From: Cryptomeria japonica
Lineage: Eukaryota; Streptophyta; Pinopsida; Cupressales; Cupressaceae
Reading direction: 5' to 3'
NCBI RefSeq assembly: GCF_030272615.1
Contig: NC_081414.1
Coordinates: forward strand, 237,510,233 to 237,574,232
DNA: 64,000 bases
Shown here piece by piece: positions 45,958 to 58,124 of this stretch. The position numbers and the translations under genes are program-made. Position 1 is the first letter of the stretch. Every line of letters starts with the position of its first letter. The notes under the pieces were generated by a model. It was not told the DNA's origin and made no database searches. It worked only from the letters and a program-made list of their open reading frames with translations.

Positions 45958-46813
45958 CTAATTGTTTCCAACACTGGGAAACTGGATGTCCTTCTTTGCC
46001 ACATAAACTGCAAAGTTCTTTTGATTTGTTCTTAGTCTTGGAGGAAGACTCGCCAGACTTAGAAGATTTCTCTTGTTTGGGATAGGACTTTGATTTAGAA
46101 TCAGACTTAGGTGGTGGCTTGGAGGGACTCTCATTGCCAACTGAATCCTTCTTAGGCTTTAGTTTCTACTTCTTGTTCTTTTTAGATGTTTGTGCAACCA
46201 ATTCTTTGTTCTTGGATCTAGTGAGAGTGGCCAACTGAGATAGGTGAGCCTGCTCATGATTCAAGCGATCACATAACACATCAAATGTAGGCATGGTGAA
46301 GTGTGTACTCAAGGCATCCATAGTAGAATAAAATGTAGAAGCAAATATCTAATAGGGACCTCAAATCTTAGAGAGAATCAAGTAGATACACTCTATGTTT
46401 GTTTTATTTTTACCACAACTATGTAGGGTAGATCTAGTGGCTTTAAACTTGTTCAAAAAGTCCTCAATGTGAGCAAAGGAATCAGATAACAAGGAAGGGA
46501 GTTCTGCCTCAATCTTTAATGCTTTGAACTCATTGATGGTACCAAAGAGATCATCAAATTTGGACCACATAACTCGAATAGTGAGCAAACCATCAAGGTG
46601 AAAAAGCAAGTTATCTAAAACATGTAAGGTGATGGCACCCATAGCCTCATCCATCTTATTCCTATGGTGAAGAATCTCAAAAGGACGTTGCAACTTAGGC
46701 TGAGCCTCATCCAAACAAGAACACAACCCTTTTGATCTGAGAATCCTCGTCATACAAGATTTCCAAAGGTGATAGTTTTGTGATGTAAGAACCTCAACAG
46801 AAGAGTCTACCAT
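45958..46813 (-). pseudogene. Copia gag with zinc knuckle
   Basis: ATG at 46811-46813. The first 150 codons show the Copia gag (UBN2-type) pattern: LTSQNYHLWKSCMTRIL, EAMGAITLHVLDNLL, MWSKFDDLFGT. After a stop near 46361 a Lys/Ser-rich part follows, then a CX2CX4HX4C knuckle, CSLCGKEGHPVSQC, near 45968-46010, in frame with the protease. Confidence 0.88.
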
Positions 46814-47300
46814 GTCTATCTGTACTTGCTCTTGTATTTTTTTTAATTAAGTGATCTTTCATACTAGACAAAGGATGCATAAGGGTTTTTTTTTTTTGAG
46901 TTTTAGGTGTTCTGATTTTTGAAAGTAAATTATAGAAACTATAAAATAACACCCCCATAAGATGAAAACTAAACCCTAGTACAATCTAAAAGCCAAAAAG
47001 GCAAGAGCAAAAAAATGCTTCAGACAATATCTTGGGTACTTGGTAAATTTTCTAGAATAATGAACCCGAATAGGGTTGTCAAAGACCTTTCTGATGCCTG
47101 TTTGTTTGCCAAAAAAGGAGTCTGTTTGCCCAAGTTATGGCTCCTGGAGTGTAGAAAACAAGCTCTGACTTTGATGGCAAAAAACAAGTACAAAATGGAA
47201 AAATATGCAAATCTCACCTCCAGATCTGAAAAGAGTTCAAAAAGAGTTTTTCAGCGCCTATTTGTTTTCCAAAATCCAACTTCGTTTGCCCAAGTATTTG
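46814..47300 (-). other. Leader upstream of inverted Copia gag
   Basis: Non-coding. No PBS or LTR of this inverted copy is found beyond it, so its 5' end is missing. Confidence 0.5.
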
Positions 47301-47689
47301 TTCCTATGTACTAGGCGAATGCAATGGCTTGTTACCTATGCATTTCGGTGAGATGGATCATTTACCATATGGACACTCTTTCATTCCTAATTTTTGAGGC
47401 AACCTTCCATCTTCGATTGATCAGCTCTTTAGACTATGGTGTTTTTTTCCATCTATTTCTTCAAGTTCAGTTGTTTTTCTTTGTTTGCCATCTAGTTCGA
47501 GTAGTGTTATTTGAGGACACTCATGCAGATTACGGTCTTCTCTACTTGATCATCTTCTATTTCAGTGGAGGTTCTTCAGATCGATAGTGTTTGCAGCTTC
47601 ATGCTTCAATTGTGTTCTTCATGTTCATCCTTTCTTCTTGTTTTCTGGAACATTCTCTAGTTTGGAGGCTTCTTCAGTCCTTCACTAGT

Positions 47690-47881
47690 CTTCATCTCTT
47701 TTTGGAGTAGAGTTTTTTCCCATGTGGTTTTCTCCATTTCTTTGCTTTACAGAGTCTCTTTTGTACTTGGGTGTCTCATCAGGCTTTGTTGTCAGGACCC
47801 AAATTTGTCTTCTTCATGTAGTTGCATTTGCTTCATGTGTTTAGATTTTTAGCTACTCCCTAAGTTCATCTTAAGGGGGGG
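47690..47881 (+). other. Copia 3' untranslated region and polypurine tract, + orientation
   Basis: Similar to the reverse complement of 42585-42790, with GGAGTAGAGTTTTTTCCCA and GTTGTCAGGACCCAAATTTG. It ends in CTTAAGGGGGGG before the LTR. Confidence 0.85.
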
Positions 47882-48213
47882 TGTTAGAGTTATCATGCAT
47901 TAGCTAGTAATTATTTATTTAATTATTAGTCTATTATCCTCTATGCTTAAGCTAAACTTAGGCATTTAATAATATGGTAGGTATTTAATAATTATTCTAG
48001 TTATTAATACACTTTATCCCTTTAGGGTTTCTTTAGGGTTGCATATTCTCCTTTTATAAGGATTGTATTGTACTTTTTACATTATTCCCTCTCTGAATGA
48101 TAATCTTGTTCTTCAGAGGCATTGTTTTTTTTACCTCCATTCTTCTCTTGTGATAGGTATTTTGCTTGCAGGTGTTCTTGGGATTCCTGAAGTTGTATTT
48201 CTCAACTTCTTTA
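47882..48213 (+). repeat. Copia 3' LTR
   Basis: 332 bp, starting TGTTAGAGTTATCATGC and ending CAACTTCTTTA, where the CA is mutated to TA. Followed by ATTAT. Confidence 0.88.
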
Positions 48214-48221
48214 ATTATTAT

Positions 48222-48280
48222 ATTTAATATAAGTTTATTAAGATTTATTCTATAAAAATCTTAATAAATTTATATTAAAT
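48222..48280. repeat. 25-bp AT-rich inverted repeat
   Basis: Arms 48222-48246 and 48256-48280 pair with one mismatch around a 9-nt loop. It starts 4 bp after the Copia TSD. Confidence 0.88.
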
Positions 48281-50145
48281 TATAATATTAATCAAAGGAA
48301 AAATAAATAATTTACTTTAGTGCCCTAAATAATAAAGCTAATTGTTTTATATTTAAAGTATTAAATTAATGTTTTTCAACTGAGAAAAGCAATAAGTCTA
48401 ACATAAACAAAAGGGGGGTTTTATTTTTTCTCAGAGCTATATTTAGCAAGGGTAGCATGCAGTTTCAGTAGAGGGGATGATTGTTTCGGTTCATGACCTA
48501 TTTTTGGCATCAGCTTGGCATGCAGTTTTTTAGTAAAGGGTTTTCTTTTTTCCAGCTATATTTGGTTGTGTGAATCATACAGTTTGTTGGAACAGAGAGT
48601 TGCTTTTTGAGAGCTATATTAGGCAATGTAGAAGTTCTATTTATAACAGGAGGTATCTTTTTCATGCAGTGTCAGATGCAAACCTATTTTTGGCAACATA
48701 GGCTATTTTTGGTAGGGTTATGCATGAGTTTTTTATGCTATTTTGGGAAAATTCACCCAAGGCTTTTTCTCATGCAGTTTTTTTCATTTTAGGGTTTTTT
48801 TGAAGGAGAATCTTCTATATATTCTTTTCTCCTTTTTTCCCTCTGGATCTTTCTTTTCTACTACACACAACGAAAAAAGCATTCTATCTCAACACTTAGC
48901 ATTTTTTCATTTATTGTAATAGAGTTATATTTTATTTAGTTTTTGGCAATACAGAGTTATTTCCTTATCAATATTTCTTGCTTTTTCATTGTCAAGTGAG
49001 CGATTTGATAGAGTTATTGTGATTTTTACAATACTTTGCTCCGTCTCTCTTTTTCTTTGCAGAAGTAGGATAATTTCACAGAGAATTCAAGTTGTGGGTT
49101 ATGTTCATCTGTTTTCCAATTCTTTGCATGTTGTGAAAAAACACTTTTCCTACATGCAGAAGTTGGATAACTTCGAACCTTTTCACAAAATATTTATGAA
49201 TTAGGTGATCTAGCTGATTTGTGAAGCGTTTTCATTTCTTATTACAGTTGTTATAGTTTTAGTGCAATAGTTAAAAACTCCATAATCTCGGTGTATCACC
49301 TCCATCAAGATAGTTTTATTTCACATGCAAGCCTTTTAACCCTTTTCTTACAAAAAGCAAGTTGTAGGAGATCCATCAAGACAGGAAGTTGCCCTGGTCT
49401 CTGGAGGTCTACTTTCAAGATAGGCAACCCACATGCCTGAAAGTATTCCCATGTTTCACAGTATTGCTAGGTTTCACACTTATTATTTTCAGGCACAATC
49501 CTCCATGACAACATTCATAATGGCTTAGGGGTGGAAGAATAAAGCACTATCCCACTTGTGAGCTATCCTAATTTTGTTTGAAATTACTTTATTTTCAAAA
49601 GTGAATGTTTTAATCCCAGAGTGGTTCAACCTAAAGGCCTTAGCTTAAATCCCTTTAGATCAAACCTCCATAGATAGAACCCCTTAGGCTTAAATCAAAC
49701 CTTTGACAAAGCCTCCTCCATGCTTGCCAAATTGTTGATAAAAAGATTTGCTTAATTCTTTTTCGATCAAATGAACCTATTAAAAAATGTCATTTTGAAT
49801 GGCATAGCTCTTAGTGTTAGCTTTCTAAGAAGTATAATATATATAATGTTTTATTAATAGCATATATTAGTTTAGTCTATAATAAATGTAATTCCATTAC
49901 AAAAAATAATGGCCTTTAAACATGACACTAAGAAAGATAACAAAATTTGTTACAAAAATCTCAAAAAATGTGTTGTCTTCTATATGGATGTCTTGGTTTC
50001 AATGAAAATAATGAAATTTTTTATATATACACTAAGAGAATCAAAGTTGTCTTCGAAATTGCATTTATTTGGGACACCCGATAGGCCTTCAAACCCTTTT
50101 TATTATGAAAGATGTTGTGTGCATTCAAGGCACTTTTGTTGCTAA
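48281..50145. other. No gene recognised
   Basis: AT-rich. Imperfect repeats of an AGCTATATTTRGC...CATGCAGTTT-type unit lie around 48437-48680, and CTTCTATATATTC near 48811 resembles a promoter. No coding motif and no matched LTR ends. Confidence 0.4.
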
Positions 50146-51775
50146 AAGTATTTGGTGTTCCTAGGAAGCTGTGAAGCCTTGTCTTCGCTGGGATGGATCA
50201 AGATTTCATGATGGCCTTTCTTTTAACCAACACACTATTTGGTGGTCGCCTCTCATCCAAGTCTAGGGGCTCTCGTTGGCTCGTGTCCCTAGAGTTCGTG
50301 CTCTGTGTTTTCACAAACACAAAATTTGTACTCCTCGTGACATTTTTTCTCATGCCACTATGAGTCTTCGCTCTTGGGAAGATTTTCCAACCCAATTTCG
50401 CCTCATCCGACCAGATCAACAGACATTTGAGCTAGTGCTCTCTTCTCTTCCTTTGAATATGCTACACAAAATTGGTATTCATTTTGTGAGGCCTTGGTGG
50501 AAATATTGGTGTTGGTTTCCCAACACTCCCTTATGTAATTACAAGCCCAAGATGGGATACTACTAGCTTGTGCCTCATTTGCCTATGGTTCCCACTTTGA
50601 ATCTTAAATGGCACTTGCAGTCCTCGTAACACACTTGGCATCATAGATTTCAGACTCTCTGGTCTATCATTGTTGAGCCTAAGGTGGTCCATTTTGCCTG
50701 GTGTATTCTTTTCCAAGGTCTACCTGTGGGTTCTCGTCTCAGGCATCTAGGGGTGTCTGACCCTCATTGTCCCTTTTGTGGGTTGCCTGAGATCTTGATG
50801 CATCTTTTTGGTTTTGCAGAAGAGCCCAATAGTTGTGGGTGTGGATTCATGAATTTTTAAAGTCGTTTTGGTCTGAACCCTTTTCTTGGCATATGGTTTT
50901 GTTGAGAGATTCCCCATGACCCCCCTTCAAATTCACTCAAATTTGGCATGCTTTTAGGATGGAAATCCTCTTCAATTTATGGAAAGATAGAAATCTTGTT
51001 TTATTTTTCCACAGCTCTCTTGATATTCATGTTTTGTTGTCTGCTAAATCTTGTATATGCAATAATGTGATGTTATAGATCCAAGTGCAAGCCAATAAAG
51101 TGGTTGTGGAGATGTCCCACTTATAGGTGTTACTTGATCACTGGGGCAATGCCCTTTGTATGATTGCTAGAATTCTACCAAATCCTATAGCCTCTAGTGA
51201 CCATTCTCTGATTTGTAGCAGTCAGCGCGGTCGCGGCTCTTCTACCGACGGTTCTCGCACACCCCATGCCTAGGCTCCTCACTACCACTCTGGCGGGGAG
51301 TGAGATTTACCACATCATCGCTTAGCTTCTCTGCCTCATGGTGGCTTTGCTTCTAGTGGTACCTCCTCGGCTCCTAGCAGTTTCGGTTGGTTGGACTTTG
51401 GTTGGCCTCACTCCACCAAGGCATTTCCTTGACTTGTTCTGGCAATTTCTTTCTCACAAAAGGATGATGACGATGAGGCTCCTAAGGACGGGTGGTCTCT
51501 CCCAAATCCCCCTTTTGATCTCGTTGATGTATGGGTAAAAAAGATGATCTGGATCCTCTACCTCCTTCTTCGGCTTCTGCACTAGCCGTGTAGGCTATTT
51601 TTTTATGTTTATGGCATTTTAGGCGTTGCTCGCATTATAGTTGTTCTTTGTTGTTTTGGGGCTTCACCTGAGTGACTCTTGGGGAGTGATTTTTTCCTCC
51701 CACCCTTTTTTTGTGAATAGTGTAAATCTTTTACTTTATTAATGGGAATGCCTATTCATATTAAAAAAAAACATA
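50146..51775 (+). pseudogene. 5'-truncated L1 LINE: ORF2 C-terminus and 3' tail
   Basis: Translation shows SLRSWEDFPTQFRLIRPD, then the zf-RVT module, HFAWCILFQGLPVG ... HCPFCGLPEILMHLF, then EILFNLWKDRN. All are typical of plant LINE ORF2 after the RT. The C-terminal Ser/Gly/His-rich region runs to about 51600, and the 3' end reads CTTTATTAATGGGAATGCC with a short poly(A) near 51768-51775. Endonuclease and RT are absent. Stops are scattered. The end of this copy is duplicated at 59589-60170. Confidence 0.8.
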
Positions 51776-52389
51776 GGTCTACAATTTTATTTAGTACAAA
51801 TTTAAAAACTAATAATAAAAATTATCTAACTTCAAGAAATCATGGAAATATTAATTTGTAGTATAAGCCATGTGATATTGTAAATTGTCACTCAAATAAA
51901 ATAATATAAAAAATAAATAATTAGATATTTGAAAAAATGGAGTGGAGGAGGAGGAGGCTAGGGCTTCGACTAAGGGAGTTTCAAAATTTTCAAGGTTACC
52001 AAGGGTTTCGATCTTAGGAAGATGGCTTCCAGGATCGACGATTTACAGATCGGGGACCACTACAGAAATTTACACAGTCATGACCTAGAAAGCGACCTTA
52101 GCAAAACCCAAAAAAGGCTTTGGAGGATCAGGATAGGTTCTTTCACTCTCACGCACAATGGGGGGAGGGAGTTGCAGAGAGAAATCCTAAATATTTAAGA
52201 AATGAGGGAATCAGAAACCAAGGGCAAGGCAGAACAGAGTATGGACCGAAAATAATATGGCAGCACTATCAAGAGAAAGAATAGCGTCCGAAAAGGAATG
52301 CTCAGAAGCAGAGGAAGTCCCCAGATCGAAAAGAAGGTAGGAGAACGGAGAAAATATCTATGATAATAGCTAACAAAAGCTGGAACGAC

Positions 52390-53567
52390 TCGGTATCCTT
52401 TTTTTGAGAGAGGGGACTATTTGTTAAATGTTTTGGGGAATGGCCGGCAATGGGAAAGATGAAGAGTTGGTGCACTAAAACCTGGAAATGCAAAATCAAA
52501 CTTAAAACCCTTCCAAATGGGTTTTTCTTGGTAATAACAGATGATAGTAAGGATAAGAAAGAAATCTTAAATAATGGCCCTTTTTTCATGGGTGGAAGGG
52601 GATTGTACATTAGGGATTGGGAGCCAAATTTCAACCCAGTACTAGCTTTGATTGAAATGGTACCTATCTGGCTCAAACTATATAATCTACCCAAAGAATA
52701 CTGGAATTAAGAGTTCTTTCAAACTTTAGGTAACAAACTAGGTTTCTTCATCAGAGCGGATGAGGTTATTGAGTCCAAAGACTTTAGCATGTATGCACGA
52801 ATATGTATTGGATGGAAACCACACTTCCCACTTCTAGAACAAGTGGAGATCATAACAAACGCAGGGCAGTGGCTCCAAAAAATAGAAATGGAAGAGTCTA
52901 ATGAAATTTGTCAGCATTGTAAAAGAGAAGGACATTCGGAGGAAACATGCCTAATAGGCCCTAAAGGGAAAGAGGTGGAGACAACGATAGAAGATGAGGT
53001 GATCTTCTTTGCAAGCAAGGATAACTCATGCAAGGAGATGAGATCCAAGCCATGTAGAACCTTGTAGGGCAAGGGGAGGCTTCGAAAGCTCCCATCATCA
53101 CCGCCCCGAAAGTGAAAGAGAATGTATTAGAAGATGCTATTATCAATAAACATAGGGAGATAGCAGGGTGGGTGGAAGAAGTCATTACAAGAGTTGAGAG
53201 GGCAGTGAATATTCTGGATGAGGTTAACTCCAGGGCCTCTCCTCTTGTGGAAGCAGGAATCAATGTGGAGCCGACTCAACTTTCGGAGAAGGAAATTGGT
53301 TCGAGGTCTGATAAAGAGGAAGTCAAAAATAATAGAGAGCTGGATGGATTCGAGGAGGCTGATGAATGGGGTTGGATAGATGAGGAAGACATTATGGAGA
53401 TAAGAACTATAGAGCAATCAGATCCATCATGTACCAAGGTACAAATAGGAGAAAAGAGATTGAGAGGCAGAAAGTCAAACCAATTCAAGATTGCAATGGC
53501 TGGTAGTGTGAAAGGCCAATGTAAATTGACAGTAGGGAAGGGGGTCACCCTTCCTGAAGGACAATGA
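52390..53567 (+). pseudogene. L1 ORF1 (DUF4283 plus zinc knuckle)
   Basis: The first part (frame of 52450) shows GLFVKCFGEWP, KTWKCKIKLKTLPNGFFLV and NNGPFFMGGRGLYIRDWEP, the DUF4283 fold, and LPKEYWN before a stop at 52708-52710. It resumes in the same frame with SMYARICIGW and a CCHC knuckle, CQHCKREGHSEETC. One frameshift between 53067 and 53112 leads to the acidic C-terminal part, which ends at 53567, sharing ATGA with the ORF2 start. The true N-terminus is uncertain because of upstream stops. The product would be the RNA-binding ORF1 protein. Confidence 0.85.
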
Positions 53568-56500
53568 AAATCATAACCTGGAATGTCAGGGGTTGTAATG
53601 CCCTTGATAAACGTTGATTGATCAAATGAGGGTTGGATCAATTAAGGCCAGATGTAGTTCTTTTACAAGAAACAAAGATGGACAAAGTGGAAGCGAAGAC
53701 TCTTATGGGAACTTGGAAGCAGTGGTCGGGGGTCTTTGTGGATTCAGAGGGCACCTTGGGAGGGCTAGGTATCCTCTGGAATGCAAATATTTAAAAGGTG
53801 GAGGAAGTTATGGTCTCCAATATGTGGCAAGTATGTAAGTTCCACTCTTACCCTCTAAATGTTGACTTCACAATAATCAATGTCTATGGACCCTCAAAAT
53901 CTACGCTACAATTTTTTTTTTGGAGAACCCTATCCTCCATCACTTGGGATCTAGAGGGGGGTCTTATGATCATTGGGGGTGACTTCAATGTTATTTTGGA
54001 ACTGAGTGATAAACTGGGGGGCAAGGGCGAAATTCCTACGAACCTAGCACATTTCCAAAATTTTGTGACAGAAAATGGTCTCAGGGAAATCAAGTCCAAG
54101 GAAGGCCAATATACATGGTCAAATCAAAGGATCTCAGGACAGCATGTTGTAGAGAAGCTGGACCGATTTTTCTTAGGTGGGCCCTAGGCAGAAACCAATC
54201 TCCTTTTTGCCTCAAATGTCCATTTAATGTCTGCCTTTGACCACTTACCCGTTGAGCTATCTATAACCTTTAATGGTCCCCCCATCAGATGCCCCTTTAA
54301 ATTTGAAAAAAAGTGGTTGAGGGATCAACATCTGAGGGAGCTAATCAATGGTTGGTGGTCAGGGGCTCTAGAGGTGTGTGGAACTAAGGCCTTCGTTTTT
54401 GTTAAAAAGTTGTAGTTCATCAAGTCAAAAATTAAAGAATGGAATCGAGTGAAGTTTGGCAACATTTTTGCTAACAAAAGGGATCTGGAGGACAGATTAG
54501 CAAGCTTGCAAGAAGATATAATTCAAAAGGGGATGACATCAAAGAAATTTTGGCAGGAACGAGAATTTAAAGGACAATATAGTGAAGTGTTAGCTTGAGA
54601 GGACATTTATTGGAGGCATAAATCAAGAGAGTGTTGGCTTAAGGAAGGGGATAGAAATACAAAAAAAAATCACAACTCGGTTAAAGCGAAAAGATCTAGG
54701 AACAAAATCACGACCATTCTCAATAGTGAGAATGTTGTATTAGATAAAGTGGAAGATATCAATAAAGAGGTGGTGGATTTCTTTCTAACTTTATTATCCA
54801 AGGATAATGAATCCAATTTGGAGCAGCAGCAAGAAGGGTTGAAGGTTATCCCAAAGTTGATAACAGCGGTGCATAATTAGGCATTGATGAAACCAATTCA
54901 AGTTGAGGAGGTTAGAAATGTGGTCTTCAGTATGGAAGGGGATAAAGCATCGAGGCCGGACGGTTTCCCGACTTTTTTCTATCAAACTTTCTGGGAGGTG
55001 GTAGGAATTGAGGTTTGGGAAGTAGTGGAGGAATCTCGAAGTAGGGCGAGTGTGGCAAAAGAGCTTAACTGCACACTCATTGCCCTTATTCCTATGGTGG
55101 AGCACCCCACTAATTTTAGTGAATTTCGACCAATTTCTTTATGCAACACCATTTACAAAGTCATTACTAAAGTGATGACAAATAGATTAAAACCCATTTT
55201 AAGCCTGATTATCTCAAAAGAACAGAGTGGCTTTGTTCCGGGCAGGTCGATTGTGGAAGGGATAATCATTGCGTGTGAGGCAATTCACACGGTTTGCCAA
55301 GTGAAGGTAGATTGAATGATGATTAAATTAGATATTAGAAAAGCTTATGACATGGTGGATAGGGAGCTTCTTATCTAGGTATTGCAGAGGTTTGGCTTCT
55401 CCAAAGAATGGGCTAGTTGGATAAGGGCTTGCATAGGGGGGGTGTGGACTTCGATTTTGGTCAATGGTAGCCCTCAAGGCTTTTTTCAAACTAGACGGGG
55501 TCTTAGACAAGGGGACCCATTATCGCCTTTCCTATTCATTATTCTAGCAGAAGTACTGGGAAGATTAATTTGATCGTAGCAACAGCGAGGGAGATGGAAA
55601 GGCATCAAAATTGCGGAAGGGATGGACCCAGTGACTCACCAGCAATTTGCAGATGATACTCTACTTTGTGGACAGTCCTCACTCCATGAGGCTAGAGTGA
55701 TGAGAAAGACATTAGATGTTTTTTGCAGAGCAAGTGACCAGCAAGTTAATTGGTCCAAATCGGAAGCTTTTTTCTTTAATATAGAGATAGACAGACAGCA
55801 AGTAATCTCAAATATCTTAGGGGTCAGAAGGGGGAACCTTACAGGAAATTTTCTTGGTACCCCCCTTTTTGGTGGTAGGAACAACCCGAACCTATGGAAT
55901 AACCTCATTGATGCTTGTGCAAACCGCTTGGAAGGTTGGAAGAGCAAATGGCTTTCATTATCGGGGTGGATCATGCTACTTAAAGCGGTCCTTTCTGCTC
56001 TTCCCATATTCTCAATGACAGCCCTCAAGATTCCGAAGAAAGTGATAAATTTTATTAATAGGGGAATGAGAAAATTTATGTGGAATGGAAAAGAGGCAAA
56101 TGACAAAATTCCTTTGGTTGTGTGGGATAAAGTTTGTCAAGATAAACAGGCAGGGGGAGTAGGACTAAGGAATTGGAAGCTTTTAAATGAAGCTATGGGG
56201 GCAAAAGTGCTTTGGCAAATCTATACTAAGCCAAACCATAAATGAGTCCAAATTCTAAAGCATAAGTATCTAGACCAGATGAGCAGGGAACGAATATTCA
56301 CAAGTTCAATTTTACCCAAAGGTTCAACCATTTGGAATTTGATTACCTCATGCAAACATGTTATCACTGAACATCTTACCTAGGAAATAGGTAATGGGAC
56401 AATGGCCAATTTCTGGATAGATTCATGGGAAGGGAGACCAGCTCTTTCAGATAGACAAGACATTGAGAACATTAAACAAGTGACTAAAAAGCAATGGGGA

Positions 56501-57802
56501 GAGAAGGTAGGAGACTTTCTCTTGAAAAGGAGAATTCAAGGGGTTGATATGTGCGAATGGAAAGAGGTAGAAAATCTTCCATTATCAGCAAATCAGAAGG
56601 AGATTCTAAAGAGGATCTTGCAGGAGTACACCCCTATGCTATCTACAAAGGAGGACACTATGAGATGGTGTGGCTGAAAATCGGGATAGTATTCGGTAAA
56701 GATTGGTTACAACATTCTTGTCAACATGGAGGAAAAAAAGGAGTGGCCCCTAAAGCTGATGTGGAGTGCCCCAATTCTTCCAAAAGAAGGAGTCTTTACC
56801 TGGCTTGCTCTGAAAAAGTGCATCCTAACAGGAGATAGATTGTGCAGACTAGGGTTCTTGGGCCCTTTTAGATGTGTAATGTGTAAGGCGGCAGAGGAAT
56901 CCCTGGATCACTTGCTCTTACAATGTGAGGAAGCACAAATGGTATGGAACTTCCTGTTAGGGAAGTTAGGTTGGCAAACTCCTCTACCTAATAAAGTCAT
57001 GGAACTTTTCTCTAGCTAGAATATACCGAGTCGCAGATCAGTCTTTTCCAATGTATGGTTAGTGGCACCATCTCTTGTGGTATGGGAGATTTGGAAGGAA
57101 AGGAACTGAAGGATATTCCAAGAGAAAGAGGAATCACCAGCGAGTTTGTTATCAGGAGTTGAAAGAGCAATAACAGAATTAGTGTCAGCGGCAGCTAGAA
57201 ATCATAACCTAGCAAAACACCCTTATACTAGTGAAGACATTTCAATCCAAGCAAACTGGCCGCTTGTGAACTGCCAACCCGTTAATGGGTCCCAGAGGGT
57301 TCATCCCCTTTCAGAAGCAGCAAAAGAAGAGGTCAAATGGGAACCGCCTACTAAGGACTGGATTAAAATAAACTTTGACGGGGCTTCTAGGGGAAACCCG
57401 GGAATCTCAAGAGTGGGAGTAGTCACAAGAAATGATAAAGGGGTTATCCTACTCAAGGGGGCTCGACGACTTCAGAATGGGACAAATAATGAAGTTGAAG
57501 CACAGGCAGCACTAATGGCCATGGAATTGGCCATAAACATGAAAGTACCAAAAGTGCACCTGGAAGGGGATTCCCAAGTGGTGATCAACACAATAGCGAA
57601 GGGTAACACCCCCTCATGGAAACTATCTCATTGGGTGGAGATAATACGAGAAAAACTCACCTCCTTTGAGGATTTTCGGGTCTCCCATGTCAGGAGAGGT
57701 GCCAATACAGTGGCGGACCTCCTCTCCAATATTGGATGTGATATGACATGTCAAGTGGCAAAGTGGTGGTCGGGAAATGGCAGAGAATGGAAGTGGAATT
57801 AA
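53564..57802 (+). pseudogene. L1 ORF2: endonuclease, reverse transcriptase, RNase H
   Basis: A single reading frame throughout, with about 17 stops and no frameshift that I can find. Endonuclease: MKIITWNVRGCN, LLQETKMDKVE, GGDFNVIL and [75 protein letters not shown], the catalytic QQFADDTLL (both Asp kept near 55650) and GFLGTPL-like NFLGTPLFGG. A zinc-binding region, CVMCKAAEESLDHLLLQC, lies near 56876-56931. The C-terminal RNase H is open at 57146-57802: KINFDGASRGNPG, NNEVEAQAALMAMELA, VHLEGDSQVVI and RRGANTVADLLS, a plant-L1 RVT_3-type domain with its catalytic acidic residues. Confidence 0.95.
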
Positions 57803-58124
57803 TGCAATCCAGGAAGCACAAAACCAGTAAGCACGCAAGACAGCTAGCAAGGACGAGTACTCACTATCACAAGCATCGTAATTAATGTGGCAGTCCAAAA
57901 GCACGAAGTATTTGTTCAAGACAATGGCAGTGGGTAGTAAATTTGCCATGAAATATCTTTCCATTAATATCACAGATTATGCATTTATGTCTCGTCACAA
58001 ATGACAATGGATTTATAACTATTTTGAATTTTGAGTAATGTATTAGTTAAAAACCGGATTAATGAAGGTTTGTTGTGTCTCTGCAGTTTAGTTTTTTTGT
58101 ATCAATAGGGTTTGAGCAAGTCTA

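Larger units (their letters stand above)
41975..48218. mobile_element. Copia composite, LTRs + and coding core inverted, TSD ATTAT
   Basis: LTRs at 41980-42193 and 47882-48213 face + and are flanked by ATTAT at 41975-41979 and 48214-48218. A tRNA-Met PBS follows the first, and a polypurine tract precedes the second. Between them, 42433 to about 47300 is in minus orientation: LTR fragment, polypurine tract, RNase H, RT, integrase, protease, gag. Sequence like 42590-42790 reappears in + orientation at 47690-47881. The whole is either a pre-integration rearrangement or a nested copy inside another. Confidence 0.85.

Noticed and set aside
52302-52694. 130-codon minus-strand ORF
   Set aside because: Antisense of L1 ORF1, whose + strand shows DUF4283 and zinc-knuckle motifs.
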